DNA of 64,000 nt from Biformimicrobium ophioploci (GCF_030270605.1 NZ_BSYJ01000003.1:248001-312000); one strand, 5' to 3'; shown: positions 1 to 8,996, numbered from the stretch's first letter. The notes: generated from the sequence alone by a model not told the origin. Translations and numbers: made by a program.

Positions 1-1
1 A

Positions 2-265
2 ATTGCCAGGGATGCGGATCTGCTGGAGAGCATGACCGTGAGCGGCAAGCAGCCAACCTTGGCGATTATCGTGCGCGTGGAGGAGGCCATGTTTCACTGT
101 GGCAAGGCGATGATTCGCTCCAATATGTGGACGCCTGAAGAGTGGGGACCGATTGACGGCCTACCCACTTACGGACAGGCGCTGGTGGATCACGGCAAGC
201 TGCCTATACCCGTGGAGGATATGCAGGCCGGTATTATCCGCAATGAGGAAAACCGGTTGTATTGA
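2..265 (+). CDS. C-terminal part of a pyridoxamine-5'-phosphate-oxidase-like (PPOX) flavoprotein, cut by the window edge
   Basis: The frame is open from base 2 and closes with TGA at 263-265, giving about 87 residues. The segment VEEAMFHCGKAMIRSNMW followed by a Trp-Gly-Pro stretch is typical of the C-terminal half of FMN-binding PPOX split-barrel proteins of the MSMEG_1061-like type. These bind a flavin and reduce small substrates; the exact substrate cannot be told from this piece. The N-terminal half lies outside the window. The first ATG inside the fragment (base 32) is not a credible start, because the family fold extends well upstream of it. Confidence 0.6.
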   Translation: MARDADLLESMTVSGKQPTLAIIVRVEEAMFHCGKAMIRSNMWTPEEWGPIDGLPTYGQALVDHGKLPIPVEDMQAGIIRNEENRLY

Positions 266-294
266 GTGGATTAGTGGGGGCAGAGCAGATAGAT

Positions 295-320
295 GGGGTC
301 AGAGCTTTGGCTCTGACCCC
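295..320. repeat. Paired GGGGTCAGAGC inverted repeat, single copy
   Basis: GGGGTCAGAGC (295-305) and its exact reverse complement (310-320) are separated by TTTG, a perfect 11-bp stem. The same 11-mer recurs ten times at 6701-6908. It lies between the PPOX gene and the cyclophilin gene. It could act as a terminator but has no T-run. Dispersed copies of this word are known in many proteobacterial genomes. Confidence 0.85.
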
Positions 321-397
321 AATCATTTGGCGCATAGCGCGGTATGGCAGTCTGTGAAAGAATGGGGCGGATAAGCGGAAGATAAAAAGGAGCCGCC

Positions 398-943
398 ATG
401 AATAGAATAATCGGAATGCTGACCGCGCTGTTGTTGCTTGCCCCGGTGGCCTTCGCGAAGCCGGTGGTGAAGCTGGAAACCACGGCAGGCAACCTGACCA
501 TCGAGCTGCATGAGCAGGAGGCGCCCAAGACTGTGGACCAGTTCATCAAACTGGTTGAGGATGGCTTCTACGACGGCAAGGAGTTCTACCGACTGGTGAA
601 GGATTTCGTCGCGCAGGCTGGCGATGTCGATGGCAAATCCGCTGGCACAGTACCGCTGGAGACCTCGCCCAAGCACCGGCACGTCAAGGGCGCTGTGGGC
701 CTGGCACGGGACGCGGACCCGAACTCCGGCACCACAGAATTCTATATCTGCCTGACGGCCATTCCGCGCCTGGATGGACACTACGCCGTTTTTGGTCAGG
801 TCATTGAGGGCATGGGTGTATTGGATGCGCTTAACGCCAGTCCGGTCGAGGAAAGCTACATCGACTACGAGGGCAAGCAGGTGGCGTTCCACAAGCCCAG
901 TCCCCCCATCCGGATCATTGCCGCGCAGGTGGTATCCCGTTAA
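398..943 (+). CDS. Periplasmic peptidyl-prolyl cis-trans isomerase, cyclophilin type (PpiA-like)
   Basis: This 181-residue protein has a clear Sec signal (MNRIIGMLTALLLLAPVAFA, cleavage after residue 20) and then a compact cyclophilin domain (about residues 25-178). Cyclophilin landmarks include the FYDGKEFYRLVKDFVAQAGD strand/loop region and the TEFYICL segment. It should catalyse prolyl isomerisation of exported proteins in the periplasm. The start at 398 is supported by AAGGAG nine bases upstream. It is probably monocistronic, with fabV starting 131 bases later behind its own -10 box. Family membership is firm; the exact orthologue (PpiA or another periplasmic cyclophilin) is not. Confidence 0.9.
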   Translation: MNRIIGMLTALLLLAPVAFAKPVVKLETTAGNLTIELHEQEAPKTVDQFIKLVEDGFYDGKEFYRLVKDFVAQAGDVDGKSAGTVPLETSPKHRHVKGAVGLARDADPNSGTTEFYICLTAIPRLDGHYAVFGQVIEGMGVLDALNASPVEESYIDYEGKQVAFHKPSPPIRIIAAQVVSR

Positions 944-1027
944 GCCGGGCGCCTGGCAGTTTGCTGGGCGTTTTGGATCTAAATTCGGCCATTCTGGCCG
1001 CATCATTTCCCGAGGGCCGCGCCTCCT

Positions 1028-1033
1028 TATAAT
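1028..1033 (+). promoter_or_regulatory. Probable -10 box of the fabV promoter
   Basis: A perfect TATAAT lies 41 bases before the fabV start. No good -35 box is seen 16-18 bases upstream, so the call rests on the -10 match and its position. Confidence 0.45.
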
Positions 1034-1074
1034 ATGCGGCCTTCAGAATTAAGTGTCTCAATCGGAGAACAGGC

Positions 1075-2256
1075 ATGATTATCAAGCCGAAAGTGCGCGG
1101 TTTTATTTGCACCAATGCCCACCCGCAGGGCTGCGCTGCCCATGTGCGTGAGCAGATCGACTACATCAAGGCCCAGGGCCCGATTGAAGGTGGCCCCAAG
1201 AACGTACTGGTCGTCGGTGCATCCACCGGTTACGGCCTGGCCTCCCGCATCACCGCCGCGTTCGGCTGTGGCGCCAAGACCCTGGGCGTGTTCTTTGAAA
1301 AGCCGCCGACAGAGAAGCGCACCGCTTCCGCCGGTTACTACAACTCCGCGGCGTTCGAGAGTGCTGCGCGTGAGGCGGGCCTGTACGCCGAGAGCATCAA
1401 TGGCGATGCGTTTTCCGATGAGGTCAAGGCGCAGACCATCGACCTGATCAAGCAGAACATGGGCAAGATCGACCTGGTCGTATACAGCCTGGCTTCCCCG
1501 CGTCGCACCGACCCGGAAACCGGCGAGCTGCACTCTTCCGTGCTGAAGCCGATTGGCAAGTCCTACACCGCCAAGAACCTCAACACTGACAAGCTGGAAG
1601 TATCCGATATCACCGTTGACCCGGCGACTGAGGAAGAGATCGCCGCGACCGTAAAAGTCATGGGCGGCGAGGATTGGGAACGCTGGCTGGATGCCCTGGC
1701 AGATGCCGGTGTGCTGGCGGATGAGTGCAAGACTGTGGCCTACACCTACCTCGGTAAGAAAATCACCTGGCCGATCTATGGCGATGCCACCATCGGCAAG
1801 GCCAAGGAAGACCTGGATCGTGCTGCAGTGGCTATCCATGAGAAGCACAACAATGTTGCCGCCAACGTGGCGGTGCTCAAGGCGGTGGTGACCCAGTCCA
1901 GCTCCGCAATCCCGGTGATGCCGCTCTACATCTCCCTGGTCTACAAGGTGATGAAGGAAGAGGGCACCCATGAGGGAGTGATCGAGCAGCTGTATCGCCT
2001 CTATACCGAAGGCCTGTACACTGACAGCCCGCGTCTCGACGAAGACAACCGTTTCCGTGTGGACGAGAAGGAGCTGCGCGATGAAACCCAGGCGCGTATT
2101 GAGGAACTGTGGCCGCAGGTAACCGCGGAAAACCTGTTTGAGCTGACCGACTACAAGGGCTACCAGGAAGACTTCCTGCGCCTGTTCGGCTTTGGCTTTG
2201 ATGGTGTCGACTACGAGGCAGATACCAGCCCGGTTGTGGAAGCGCATTTCAAGTAA
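1075..2256 (+). CDS. fabV: Enoyl-ACP reductase FabV (trans-2-enoyl-CoA reductase family)
   Basis: This 393-residue protein reduces trans-2-enoyl-ACP with NADH in the last step of each fatty-acid elongation cycle in the cytosol. The N-terminal Rossmann motif [11 protein letters not shown] is visible near residue 50. The catalytic Tyr-x8-Lys pair of FabV is present as Y235 and K244 in [11 protein letters not shown], the same numbering as characterised FabV enzymes. Length fits the family (about 400). Start ATG is preceded by GGAG. It is monocistronic, with its own -10 box and a strong UUCG-loop terminator 22 bases after the stop. FabV is a triclosan-refractory alternative to FabI; no fabI is seen in the window. 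Confidence 0.96.
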   Translation: MIIKPKVRGFICTNAHPQGCAAHVREQIDYIKAQGPIEGGPKNVLVVGASTGYGLASRITAAFGCGAKTLGVFFEKPPTEKRTASAGYYNSAAFESAAREAGLYAESINGDAFSDEVKAQTIDLIKQNMGKIDLVVYSLASPRRTDPETGELHSSVLKPIGKSYTAKNLNTDKLEVSDITVDPATEEEIAATVKVMGGEDWERWLDALADAGVLADECKTVAYTYLGKKITWPIYGDATIGKAKEDLDRAAVAIHEKHNNVAANVAVLKAVVTQSSSAIPVMPLYISLVYKVMKEEGTHEGVIEQLYRLYTEGLYTDSPRLDEDNRFRVDEKELRDETQARIEELWPQVTAENLFELTDYKGYQEDFLRLFGFGFDGVDYEADTSPVVEAHFK

Positions 2257-2278
2257 TTTCTATGATTACCTGAATTCG

Positions 2279-2304
2279 AAAAGGCCTCTTCGGAGGCCTT
2301 TTTT
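2279..2304 (+). terminator. Rho-independent terminator of fabV
   Basis: The stem AAGGCCTC/GAGGCCTT (2281-2288/2293-2300) closes a TTCG tetraloop and is followed by a T-run to 2304, a textbook intrinsic terminator. Confidence 0.93.
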
Positions 2305-2330
2305 GTGGATGAAGATCGAAGGAATAGAGA

Positions 2331-2894
2331 ATGAAACTTTATGGAAGTTATACATCGCCCTATGTGCGTCATTGCCGCATCGCGTTGATGCAGTCCGGCC
2401 TCGACTGGGAAATGGTGGAGCTGGATATCCATGCCAGCAAGAATCCCGGTACGCCAACCCTGCGTATTCCCTATCTCGAGGACGGCGGGCTGAAACTGAC
2501 CGATTCCACGCCCATTGTGAAATACGTACGTGAAAAATCCGGCACTGCGTTTATCCCGGATATCGGGGACCTGGACCGTTACTGCCTTGCCAACACCCTT
2601 TTGGATGCCGCAATCAACCTGTTCCTGTTGCAACGCAGTGGGCTGGATGTGTCAGAAAATGCCTATGCCCGGCGCCAGCAGGCGCGTATCGAACTGATCC
2701 TTGCCGAACTGGATTCTGCACCGCTGCCTGAAAGCGGAACGCTCAATGATGCGGACCTGCGCGTGGCGATTGCAGTAGCCTGGGGCGTGTTCCGCGAGCG
2801 ATTCTCTATTGAGGCATTCAGCAACCTGCAGCAGTTGCTGGAAATTGCCGATCAGGATGCAGCTTTTGCCGCTACCGCACCGCCGGCAGCATAG
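2331..2894 (+). CDS. Glutathione S-transferase family protein
   Basis: This 187-residue protein begins with a thioredoxin-like GST N-domain: MKLYGSYTSPYVRHCRIAL, a TLRIPYLED segment with the cis-Pro, and the glutathione-binding LTDSTPIVKY (Asp-Ser pair near residue 60). The C-terminal helical domain is short. Such proteins conjugate or reduce substrates with glutathione, or act as stress proteins; the substrate is unknown. Start ATG at 2331 lies just after the fabV terminator and has an AGGAATAGAG ribosome site. Its 3' end converges on the UbiA gene on the other strand, ten bases away. Confidence 0.85.
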   Translation: MKLYGSYTSPYVRHCRIALMQSGLDWEMVELDIHASKNPGTPTLRIPYLEDGGLKLTDSTPIVKYVREKSGTAFIPDIGDLDRYCLANTLLDAAINLFLLQRSGLDVSENAYARRQQARIELILAELDSAPLPESGTLNDADLRVAIAVAWGVFRERFSIEAFSNLQQLLEIADQDAAFAATAPPAA

Positions 2895-2904
2895 GGGCAG
2901 CCGC

Positions 2905-3900
2905 TTACCAGTCCATTGCCAGGTTCAGCAGGGCACCGGCAAAGAACAGCAGTGAGAACCAGCGGTTATAGGCGAAGGTTCTGGCCACAAAATGCAGCGG
3001 CCAGTGGTTGCCTGCACTGCCTTCGGGTCGGGACTGAGGGTAGGGGTTCGCGAAGACCCGCAGCAACCCAATAAGGCCCGGCGCCATCAGGGCAACCAGC
3101 AGGTATCCGTAGCCAAAGTAACCGCTGGCCGAAAGTGCGATGAGTAGGGCCATCTGCCCGAGCAGCAGTGCGCCAGCGGTTTGCCGCGCCAGCGATTCGC
3201 CCAGCAGCACCGGCAGCGTACGGACATTTTTCTCGCGGTCCTGTTGCAACTTGTCGATGTGCTTGCCGAACAGCACGGCGGTGGGGCCAATGGCGTACAG
3301 GCAAGCGAGCCAGAGGATAGCTGTGGGTGGCTGGCTGCCGCTCAGGGTGTAGTAGGTGCCACCAATCATCAGCGGTCCCCACACCAGCAAAACTGCTGGC
3401 TCGCCCAGCCCGAAATATTTCAGCGGCCAGGTATAAAACAGCACAAAAAAAGCACCGGCGAGCAGGTAGTAGAGCACTGTCAGGTCTGTGCGCCACACCA
3501 GCGCCAGTCCTGCCGCCAGTGCAAGGCTGCCGGTCAGCACCGTCAGCGCAACAAAGCGCCCCTCGCTCATAAAGCCCTTCACCAGCAGCTGCGGCCCGTA
3601 ACTGTTGCGAAAGTAGTTATCGGTATCGAGGCCCTTGCGAAAATCCACCAGATCGTTGATCAGGTTGTTGCAGCCATGGGCCAGGCAAAGTCCCGCCATG
3701 CATAGCAGTGCGTTGACCCAGTCAACCGCCCCGGATTGGGCTGCATAGATCAGCCCGAGCAGGAATGAGAACAGGGTCATGATCAGGACCCCGGCCCGCA
3801 TTGCCACCAGCCAGGCGGTAAAGCGGTTCATCCTTTGCCACTGCGCCTGATCAAAGCGGGGGATGGTTGAGACGGCGTCCTGCGCAGTGATCTGTTCCAT
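2905..3900 (-). CDS. UbiA-superfamily membrane prenyltransferase (possibly MenA-like)
   Basis: The protein has about 331 residues and eight or nine predicted membrane helices. It carries both Asp-rich motifs of intramembrane prenyltransferases, NDLVDFRKGLD in the first half and DKLQQDRE in the second. Those motifs bind Mg2+ and the isoprenoid diphosphate. The aromatic acceptor cannot be decided; the motif spacing is more like MenA-type enzymes than UbiA itself. I start it at ATG 3900 because AAGGAG sits seven bases upstream; an in-frame extension to 3972 has no such signal. It is a single gene, divergent from ruvC. Confidence 0.8.
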   Translation of the reverse strand: MEQITAQDAVSTIPRFDQAQWQRMNRFTAWLVAMRAGVLIMTLFSFLLGLIYAAQSGAVDWVNALLCMAGLCLAHGCNNLINDLVDFRKGLDTDNYFRNSYGPQLLVKGFMSEGRFVALTVLTGSLALAAGLALVWRTDLTVLYYLLAGAFFVLFYTWPLKYFGLGEPAVLLVWGPLMIGGTYYTLSGSQPPTAILWLACLYAIGPTAVLFGKHIDKLQQDREKNVRTLPVLLGESLARQTAGALLLGQMALLIALSASGYFGYGYLLVALMAPGLIGLLRVFANPYPQSRPEGSAGNHWPLHFVARTFAYNRWFSLLFFAGALLNLAMDW

Positions 3901-4039
3901 GAGGCTGCTCCTTGCGAACTGCTGACTATCAGGTTCCGAGTGTAATCGCTGACGCGAGCAGCATAAAGCCACGCGCTACTTGACCGGCTTCGCCCATCTT
4001 GGGACACTGCCCCGATAACAAATTAGTGTATAAATATAC

Positions 4040-4567
4040 ATGGTTCGGATTCTCGGGATTGACCCCGGCTCACGCAAAACCGGTTACGGATTGATCGATC
4101 TGGAAGGCGGCAGTGCCCGTTATGTGGCCAGCGGAGTCGTGCGCATACCCGATGCGGCGCTGCCGGAGCGACTGAAGCTGATTTTCGATGCGATCAGCCA
4201 GATTACCGAGCAGTACGCGCCTACCGAGATGGCGATCGAGAATGTCTTTATGGCGAAGAGCGCCGGTTCGGCACTCAAGCTTGGCCAGGCTCGCGGTGCG
4301 GCGATTGTTGCGGGCACCCATGCTGGCCTCGGTGTTTCCGAGTATGAGGCGCGCAAGGTCAAGCAGGCTGTTGTTGGCACCGGCGCGGCAGACAAGCTGC
4401 AGGTACAGCACATGGTACGCATACTGCTCAACCTGCCAGCGGCGCCGCAGGAAGATGCCGCCGATGCGCTGGCCGTAGCACTGTGCCATATGCACACCCG
4501 CGAGTCCCTGACGCGCGGTGCGGGCAAGCTTGAGGGTAGATTCCGGCGTGGTCGCCTCACCATCTGA
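4040..4567 (+). CDS. ruvC: Holliday junction resolvase RuvC
   Basis: This 175-residue endonuclease cleaves Holliday junctions symmetrically at the end of recombinational repair. The four acidic catalytic residues of the RNase H-like fold are D8 ([12 protein letters not shown]), E67 (AIENVF), D139 and D142 ([15 protein letters not shown]), matching E. coli numbering with an offset of one. It is followed by ruvA and ruvB in the usual order. The start is unusual: no Shine-Dalgarno is seen, and a TATAAA (4029-4034) lies immediately before the ATG, so the message might be leaderless. The yebC gene that commonly precedes ruvC is absent; a UbiA gene lies there instead. Confidence 0.97.
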   Translation: MVRILGIDPGSRKTGYGLIDLEGGSARYVASGVVRIPDAALPERLKLIFDAISQITEQYAPTEMAIENVFMAKSAGSALKLGQARGAAIVAGTHAGLGVSEYEARKVKQAVVGTGAADKLQVQHMVRILLNLPAAPQEDAADALAVALCHMHTRESLTRGAGKLEGRFRRGRLTI

Positions 4568-4606
4568 GTGGGCACCGTTAAAAAATAGATAGAAACAGAG
4601 ATAACA

Positions 4607-5230
4607 ATGATCGGACGCTTGAAGGGCATACTGGCTGAAGTACAGCCACCGCAATTGCTGGTTGATGTAAACGGCGTGGGTTACGAGGTGCTCGCGCCCA
4701 TGACCACAATATTCCAGCTGCCCACTTCCGGCTCAGCCGTTACCCTGCATACCCACTTCGCCGTTTCGGAGACCGCACAGCAACTGTACGGCTTTTCTTC
4801 AGTGAATGAGCGCCAGCTGTTCCGCACCCTGATCAAGGTCAATGGCGTTGGTCCCAAGATGGCGCTGGCGATTTTGTCGGGCCTGGATGCGCAGGCGCTG
4901 GCGCGCTGCGTGGCAGAGGACAATGTCGCAGCCCTGACCAAGGTGCCGGGCGTGGGCAAGAAAACTGCGGAGCGCCTGATTGTAGAGCTGCGCGATAAGC
5001 TACCGGAGATGGAAGCTGGTGGTGCTGCGCCGGAGCTGACCGAGCTTGCCGGTGCCAGCAGTCCGAAGGCGAGTAATGACCAGCTTGCCGAGGCCGAAAG
5101 CGCCCTGATTGCGCTGGGTTACAAGCCCGCGGATGCCGCTAGGATGATCAGCAGGGCACAGTCTGAAGATGCCAGTGCAGACAGCGCGACCCTGATCCGC
5201 CTGGCGCTGCGCAGCATGGCGCCGGCGTGA
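4607..5230 (+). CDS. ruvA: Holliday junction branch migration protein RuvA
   Basis: This 207-residue protein forms the tetramer that holds the four-way junction and recruits RuvB. It has an N-terminal OB fold (starts MIGRLKGILAE), two helix-hairpin-helix motifs (IKVNGVGPKMALAIL and LTKVPGVGKKTAERLI), an acidic linker and the C-terminal RuvB-binding three-helix domain. Length is close to E. coli RuvA (203). It begins 39 bases after ruvC and is followed by ruvB after 39 bases. The ribosome site is weak (AGAG). Confidence 0.97.
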   Translation: MIGRLKGILAEVQPPQLLVDVNGVGYEVLAPMTTIFQLPTSGSAVTLHTHFAVSETAQQLYGFSSVNERQLFRTLIKVNGVGPKMALAILSGLDAQALARCVAEDNVAALTKVPGVGKKTAERLIVELRDKLPEMEAGGAAPELTELAGASSPKASNDQLAEAESALIALGYKPADAARMISRAQSEDASADSATLIRLALRSMAPA

Positions 5231-5269
5231 TAGCGCTGCGCATAAATAAGATTTCTATCGAGAAAATTC

Positions 5270-6298
5270 GTGATTGAAGCAGATCGCCTGATTGCCCCTG
5301 AAGCACAGGGTCCAACCGGACAGGAAGAGCGTTACGACCGTGCCGTGCGTCCGCAACAACTGGCAGACTATGTTGGTCAGCCAGTGGTGCGGGAGCAGAT
5401 GGAGATATTTATCCAGGCGGCAAAGCTGCGCAAGGAAGCGCTCGATCATACGCTGGTATTTGGCCCGCCCGGCCTCGGCAAAACCACACTGGCAAATATT
5501 ATTGCTGCGGAAATGGGGGTGTCGATCAAGACAACCTCTGGCCCGGTCCTGGAGAAAGCGGGTGACCTGGCTGCGATCATGACCAATCTCGAGCCCGGCG
5601 ACGTGCTGTTTATCGATGAAATCCATCGCCTGTCGCCCCATGTGGAGGAGGTGCTCTATCCGGCCATGGAAGACTACCAGCTGGATATCATGATTGGTGA
5701 AGGCCCTGCCGCACGCTCGATCAAGCTCGACCTGCCACCGTTTACGCTGGTGGGTGCCACCACCCGTGCTGGCCTGCTGACCTCTCCGCTGCGCGACCGT
5801 TTCGGCATTGTGCAGCGCCTAGAGTTCTACAGCGTCGCGGACCTGACCAGCATTGTGCAGCGCGCTGCGGGCCTGATGGGCATCCGCATCGAGACTGCCG
5901 GTGCGGGTGAGATCGCCAAGCGTTCGCGCGGTACCCCGCGTATTGCAAACCGCTTGCTGCGGCGTGTGCGGGACTATGCAGATGTGAAAGCCGATGGCGT
6001 GGCGACCGCGGATGTTGCGGATAGCGCGCTGAACATGCTGAACGTGGATGCCCGTGGCTTCGATCACCTGGACCGGCGCATGCTGCTGGCAATGATCGAG
6101 AAGTTTGGCGGTGGCCCTGTGGGTATCGACAGCCTCGCTGCCGCTGTGAGCGAGGAGCGTGGCACCCTGGAGGATGTGATCGAGCCCTACCTGATCCAGC
6201 AGGGGTATGTGGCGCGCACCCCGCGCGGCCGCATCGTGACCCAGCTGGCGTATGATCATTTTGGGCTCAAATCGCCAGAGCAGGAAAGCCGGGCATGA
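5270..6298 (+). CDS. ruvB: Holliday junction branch migration ATPase RuvB
   Basis: This 342-residue AAA+ motor drives branch migration as hexamers on either side of RuvA. Walker A is GPPGLGKTT (residues 65-73), Walker B DEIH (116-119), sensor 1 lies in GATTRAGLL, and the arginine finger region is LRDRFG. A C-terminal winged-helix DNA-binding domain follows. The start is GTG at 5270; the next residues, [10 protein letters not shown], match the usual RuvB N-terminus. The stop overlaps the ybgC start by four bases (ATGA), indicating translational coupling. Confidence 0.97.
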   Translation: MIEADRLIAPEAQGPTGQEERYDRAVRPQQLADYVGQPVVREQMEIFIQAAKLRKEALDHTLVFGPPGLGKTTLANIIAAEMGVSIKTTSGPVLEKAGDLAAIMTNLEPGDVLFIDEIHRLSPHVEEVLYPAMEDYQLDIMIGEGPAARSIKLDLPPFTLVGATTRAGLLTSPLRDRFGIVQRLEFYSVADLTSIVQRAAGLMGIRIETAGAGEIAKRSRGTPRIANRLLRRVRDYADVKADGVATADVADSALNMLNVDARGFDHLDRRMLLAMIEKFGGGPVGIDSLAAAVSEERGTLEDVIEPYLIQQGYVARTPRGRIVTQLAYDHFGLKSPEQESRA

Positions 6299-6699
6299 GT
6301 GAGACATTTTCAATCCCGGTGCGTGTCTACATCGAGGACACCGATGTTGGCGGAATTGTCTATTACGTCAACTACCTGAAATTTATGGAGCGTGCCCGTA
6401 CCGAACTGCTGCGCTCGCTCGGTTACGGTAAGGCTGCCATGCCACAGGCGGGCCTACTTATGGTTGTACACTCGGCGAATATCGAATACCTGAAATCTGC
6501 GCAACTCGATGACGAGCTGCAGGTTACCGCGCATATCGCCAGGCTCGGGCGCGCCACGGTGGTGTTTGAGCAGGGGGTGCTGCGGGGTGAGGAGCGCATT
6601 GCTACGGCGACGGTGAAAGTGGCCTGTATTGATGCCGGGTCCCGCAAGCCGACTCCTTTGCCCAAGGATATGTACGCCAACCTGAAGCGTTTTAACTGA
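6295..6699 (+). CDS. ybgC: Tol-Pal-associated acyl-CoA/ACP thioesterase YbgC
   Basis: This 134-residue hot-dog-fold thioesterase belongs to the 4-hydroxybenzoyl-CoA thioesterase group. The catalytic-region signature [20 protein letters not shown] (acid, then V-Y-x-x-Y) is near residue 12. It hydrolyses acyl thioesters and is normally the first gene of the tol-pal operon, linked to phospholipid metabolism at the envelope. Here it overlaps ruvB, but tolQ begins only 7.5 kb downstream. Its stop codon abuts the repeat cluster starting at 6701. Confidence 0.93.
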   Translation: MSETFSIPVRVYIEDTDVGGIVYYVNYLKFMERARTELLRSLGYGKAAMPQAGLLMVVHSANIEYLKSAQLDDELQVTAHIARLGRATVVFEQGVLRGEERIATATVKVACIDAGSRKPTPLPKDMYANLKRFN

Positions 6700-6700
6700 T

Positions 6701-6908
6701 GGGGTCAGAGCTCGTGATACATGGGGTCAGAGCTTACGCTCTGACCCCTGAAATCCCGCTCCGATACATGGGGTCAGAGCTTGCGCTCTGACCCCTGAAA
6801 TCTCCCGCTCTGACCCCTGAAATCTCCCGCTCTGACCCCTGAAATCCCGCTCCGATACATGGGGTCAGAGCCCAAGCTCTGACCCCAAGAATCTCCCGCT
6901 CTGACCCC
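6701..6908. repeat. Cluster of ten GGGGTCAGAGC repeats
   Basis: The 11-mer GGGGTCAGAGC occurs in forward orientation at 6701, 6723, 6770 and 6861 and as its reverse complement at 6738, 6785, 6807, 6829, 6876 and 6898. The spacers reuse short words such as TGAAATC and CCCGCT, so the array grew by local duplication. Several pairs can fold into perfect stems. The word is common in proteobacteria and is often near REP-associated tyrosine transposases; none is encoded here. It begins right after the ybgC stop and marks the left edge of the inserted photoreceptor operon. Confidence 0.9.
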
Positions 6909-6962
6909 TCCCCGCCTTTCATCTCAAAATGCATAGGTTTTGTCGATAAAAAGCAGTTCATA

Positions 6963-6991
6963 TTGGACTTTGCCCAGCTTTTGCATAATAT
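6963..6991 (+). promoter_or_regulatory. Sigma-70-type promoter of the photoreceptor operon
   Basis: TTGGAC (6963-6968) and TAATAT (6986-6991) are separated by 17 bases. Transcription would start near 6998, downstream of an in-frame TTG at 6992, which favours the ATG at 7016 as the true start of the first gene. A CarH/LitR-type repressor would be expected to bind here; I could not identify its operator with confidence. Confidence 0.65.
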
Positions 6992-7015
6992 TTGAATAAG
7001 TTTCTGGACAAGCCT

Positions 7016-7969
7016 ATGAATGATCAGTCGAAACCACGGCGAGAGCGTTTCTACAGCATCGGTGCGGTAACCGAGATGACCGGCGTCACCGCGGCAACCC
7101 TGCGCTCCTGGGAGCGCCGGTACGGCTATATCCGTCCGGAGCGGCGGGAGAGTGGTCATCGTCTGTACAGCCGTGATCAGGTGGAGCGGATTCAGCACAT
7201 TGTGCAGCTGCTCGGGCAGGGCATCCGCATTGGGCAGGTGCAATCCCATCTTGATTTCCTGCAGGAAGAAGCGGACGCCAACAGAACTGCCGCGCAAGAG
7301 CCGGTTGCCGATATCTGGGACGGACGCCGGCAGGCGATGGTTTTTGCGGTTCAGGCCTTCAACGAAGGTATGCTGGACGCGATCTACGAAGAGGTGCTGT
7401 CTGTTCACAGCCTCAATAGCGTTACGCAAAAGCTTTTGATTCCGGTACTTCTGACACTGGGTAACCGTTGGGAGTCCGGTGACGGTAGCGTTGCCGAAGA
7501 GCACTTTTTTTCGTGCTACCTGCGGAACAAGCTTGGGGCCCGGTTGCACCATAAGGGTGCAGCACCTGCCCGGTTCACAATCCTTGCGGCCTGTCTTCCG
7601 GGGGAATTACATGAACTGGGGTTGCTTATGTTTGCTTCCCAGGCCCACGAGTCCGGAATCAGGGTGGTCATGCTCGGCGCCAACACCCCGCTTGGCAACC
7701 TGAATAACGTGGCGACCAAAGCCGGCGCAGATGCTGTCGTGTTATCGAGTTCACAGAGTCGAGTGGACTGCGGCTTGTATAAAGAACTCAAGGAACTCGC
7801 CGGCAGGGTACAAGTGCCCTGCTTTGTGGGCGGTGTCGGGGCTGTAGAAGACGGCCGGATCATAAAGGAAATCGGATGCTACCCGGTAGGGCAGGACATC
7901 GATAACGGGCTTGCGGAAATACTGCGGACCCTGGAACAACATGGAGTGGCAAATGGGCGTAGTGAATGA
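7016..7969 (+). CDS. CarH/LitR-type MerR-family repressor with B12 (adenosylcobalamin) photoreceptor domain
   Basis: The protein has about 317 residues. The N-terminal MerR winged helix (SIGAVTEMTGVTAATLRSWE, then RRYG and GHRLYS) binds DNA. The middle four-helix domain carries the CarH-family Wx9EH motif (W152, E162, H163), which caps the upper face of the cobalamin. The C-terminal Rossmann B12-binding domain carries E197-x-H199-x-x-G (GELHELG), with His as lower axial ligand. In characterised CarH, adenosylcobalamin promotes a DNA-binding tetramer that light breaks up, releasing the promoter. All key residues are present, so light-dependent derepression of this operon is likely. It overlaps the next gene by 17 bases. 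Confidence 0.88.
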   Translation: MNDQSKPRRERFYSIGAVTEMTGVTAATLRSWERRYGYIRPERRESGHRLYSRDQVERIQHIVQLLGQGIRIGQVQSHLDFLQEEADANRTAAQEPVADIWDGRRQAMVFAVQAFNEGMLDAIYEEVLSVHSLNSVTQKLLIPVLLTLGNRWESGDGSVAEEHFFSCYLRNKLGARLHHKGAAPARFTILAACLPGELHELGLLMFASQAHESGIRVVMLGANTPLGNLNNVATKAGADAVVLSSSQSRVDCGLYKELKELAGRVQVPCFVGGVGAVEDGRIIKEIGCYPVGQDIDNGLAEILRTLEQHGVANGRSE

Positions 7970-8996
7970 TTTTTCCATGCAGTGGGTAGAGGCAGGGATG
8001 GTGCCTGACAGCCTGATTCGCGGCGGCATTCGGCGTTTGCTCGAACAGCGCCTGGAAGAGGTGGGGGCAGCAGACATCGAGCTGTTGTCCGAGCGCAATC
8101 AGGCCTTCTACAAAAGCATGTACCTGGCGCCCGTGGCCCCGTTGCCGGAAAAGGCTAATGAGCAGCATTACGAGGTGCCTGCGGAATTTTTCAGGCAGGT
8201 ACTGGGTAGCAACCGCAAATACAGTTGTTGTTTCTGGAGCGAGAACAACCGTAGTGACCTGGACCAGGCGGAGCGCGATGCGCTGGAAATCACCGTCTCA
8301 CGAGCGGGCATCCGTGATGGTATGAAGGTGCTCGACCTCGGCTGTGGCTGGGGCTCTGTTTCTTTACATATTGCGCAGAGCTTCCCGGGTTGTGAAGTGA
8401 TTGCGGTTTCCAACTCTGCGTCGCAACGCGAGTGGATTGAAAACGAGGCGACCAAGCTAGGCCTGGATAACCTTGGTGTCATTACCGCAGACATGAATGA
8501 TTTCGAGATTGCCCAGACATTCGATCGCGTGATCTCCGTGGAGATGTTCGAGCATATGCGCAACTATCCGGAGTTGTTTGAGCGCATTTCCCGCTGGCTC
8601 AAGCCTGATGGTCAGTTCTTTATGCATATTTTCTGTCACCGGGCTGCGGTGTATGAATTCTCGGTACGGGACCAGGACGACTGGATGGGTAAATATTTTT
8701 TCTCGGGTGGCATCATGCCATCCGGTGAGTTGCCTCTGCAGTTTCAGGATCACCTTGCCATCGACAAGCAGTGGTGCTGGGACGGGAGGCATTATCAGCG
8801 GACGGCGGATGCCTGGCTCGAGAAAATGGACCGCCAGAGAACCGAAATAATGCCGATATTACGCGACGTGTACGGCAGTGAGGCATCGCGCTGGTACCAG
8901 CGTTGGAGGCTGTTCTTTATGGCGTGTGCCGAGTTGTTCGGTTACGACAATGGCCAGCAATGGTTTGTTGGGCATTACCTGTTCCGGCGCCGCTGA
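7953..8996 (+). CDS. Cyclopropane-synthase-like SAM-dependent methyltransferase (short form)
   Basis: This protein of about 347 residues has a complete class I methyltransferase motif I (VLDLGCGWGSVSLHIAQ) and the downstream MFEHMRNYPELF and LKPDGQFFMHIF motifs of the Cfa/CmaS superfamily. It lacks the N-terminal domain of true Cfa enzymes. It probably methylates an unsaturated acyl chain or another lipid. I start it at ATG 7953 because GGAG lies six bases upstream; a longer start at 7911 lies deeper in the photoreceptor gene. Relatives occur in light- or singlet-oxygen-induced clusters of other proteobacteria. It is the second gene of the operon. Confidence 0.8.
   Translation: MGVVNDFSMQWVEAGMVPDSLIRGGIRRLLEQRLEEVGAADIELLSERNQAFYKSMYLAPVAPLPEKANEQHYEVPAEFFRQVLGSNRKYSCCFWSENNRSDLDQAERDALEITVSRAGIRDGMKVLDLGCGWGSVSLHIAQSFPGCEVIAVSNSASQREWIENEATKLGLDNLGVITADMNDFEIAQTFDRVISVEMFEHMRNYPELFERISRWLKPDGQFFMHIFCHRAAVYEFSVRDQDDWMGKYFFSGGIMPSGELPLQFQDHLAIDKQWCWDGRHYQRTADAWLEKMDRQRTEIMPILRDVYGSEASRWYQRWRLFFMACAELFGYDNGQQWFVGHYLFRRR

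Noticed and set aside
6701-6908. The repeat array as a CRISPR
   Set aside because: The unit is only 11 bases, occurs in both orientations, spacing is irregular and no cas gene is present.
6992-7015. A TTG start for the photoreceptor gene at 6992
   Set aside because: The promoter at 6963-6991 would start transcription after it, and it has no ribosome site.
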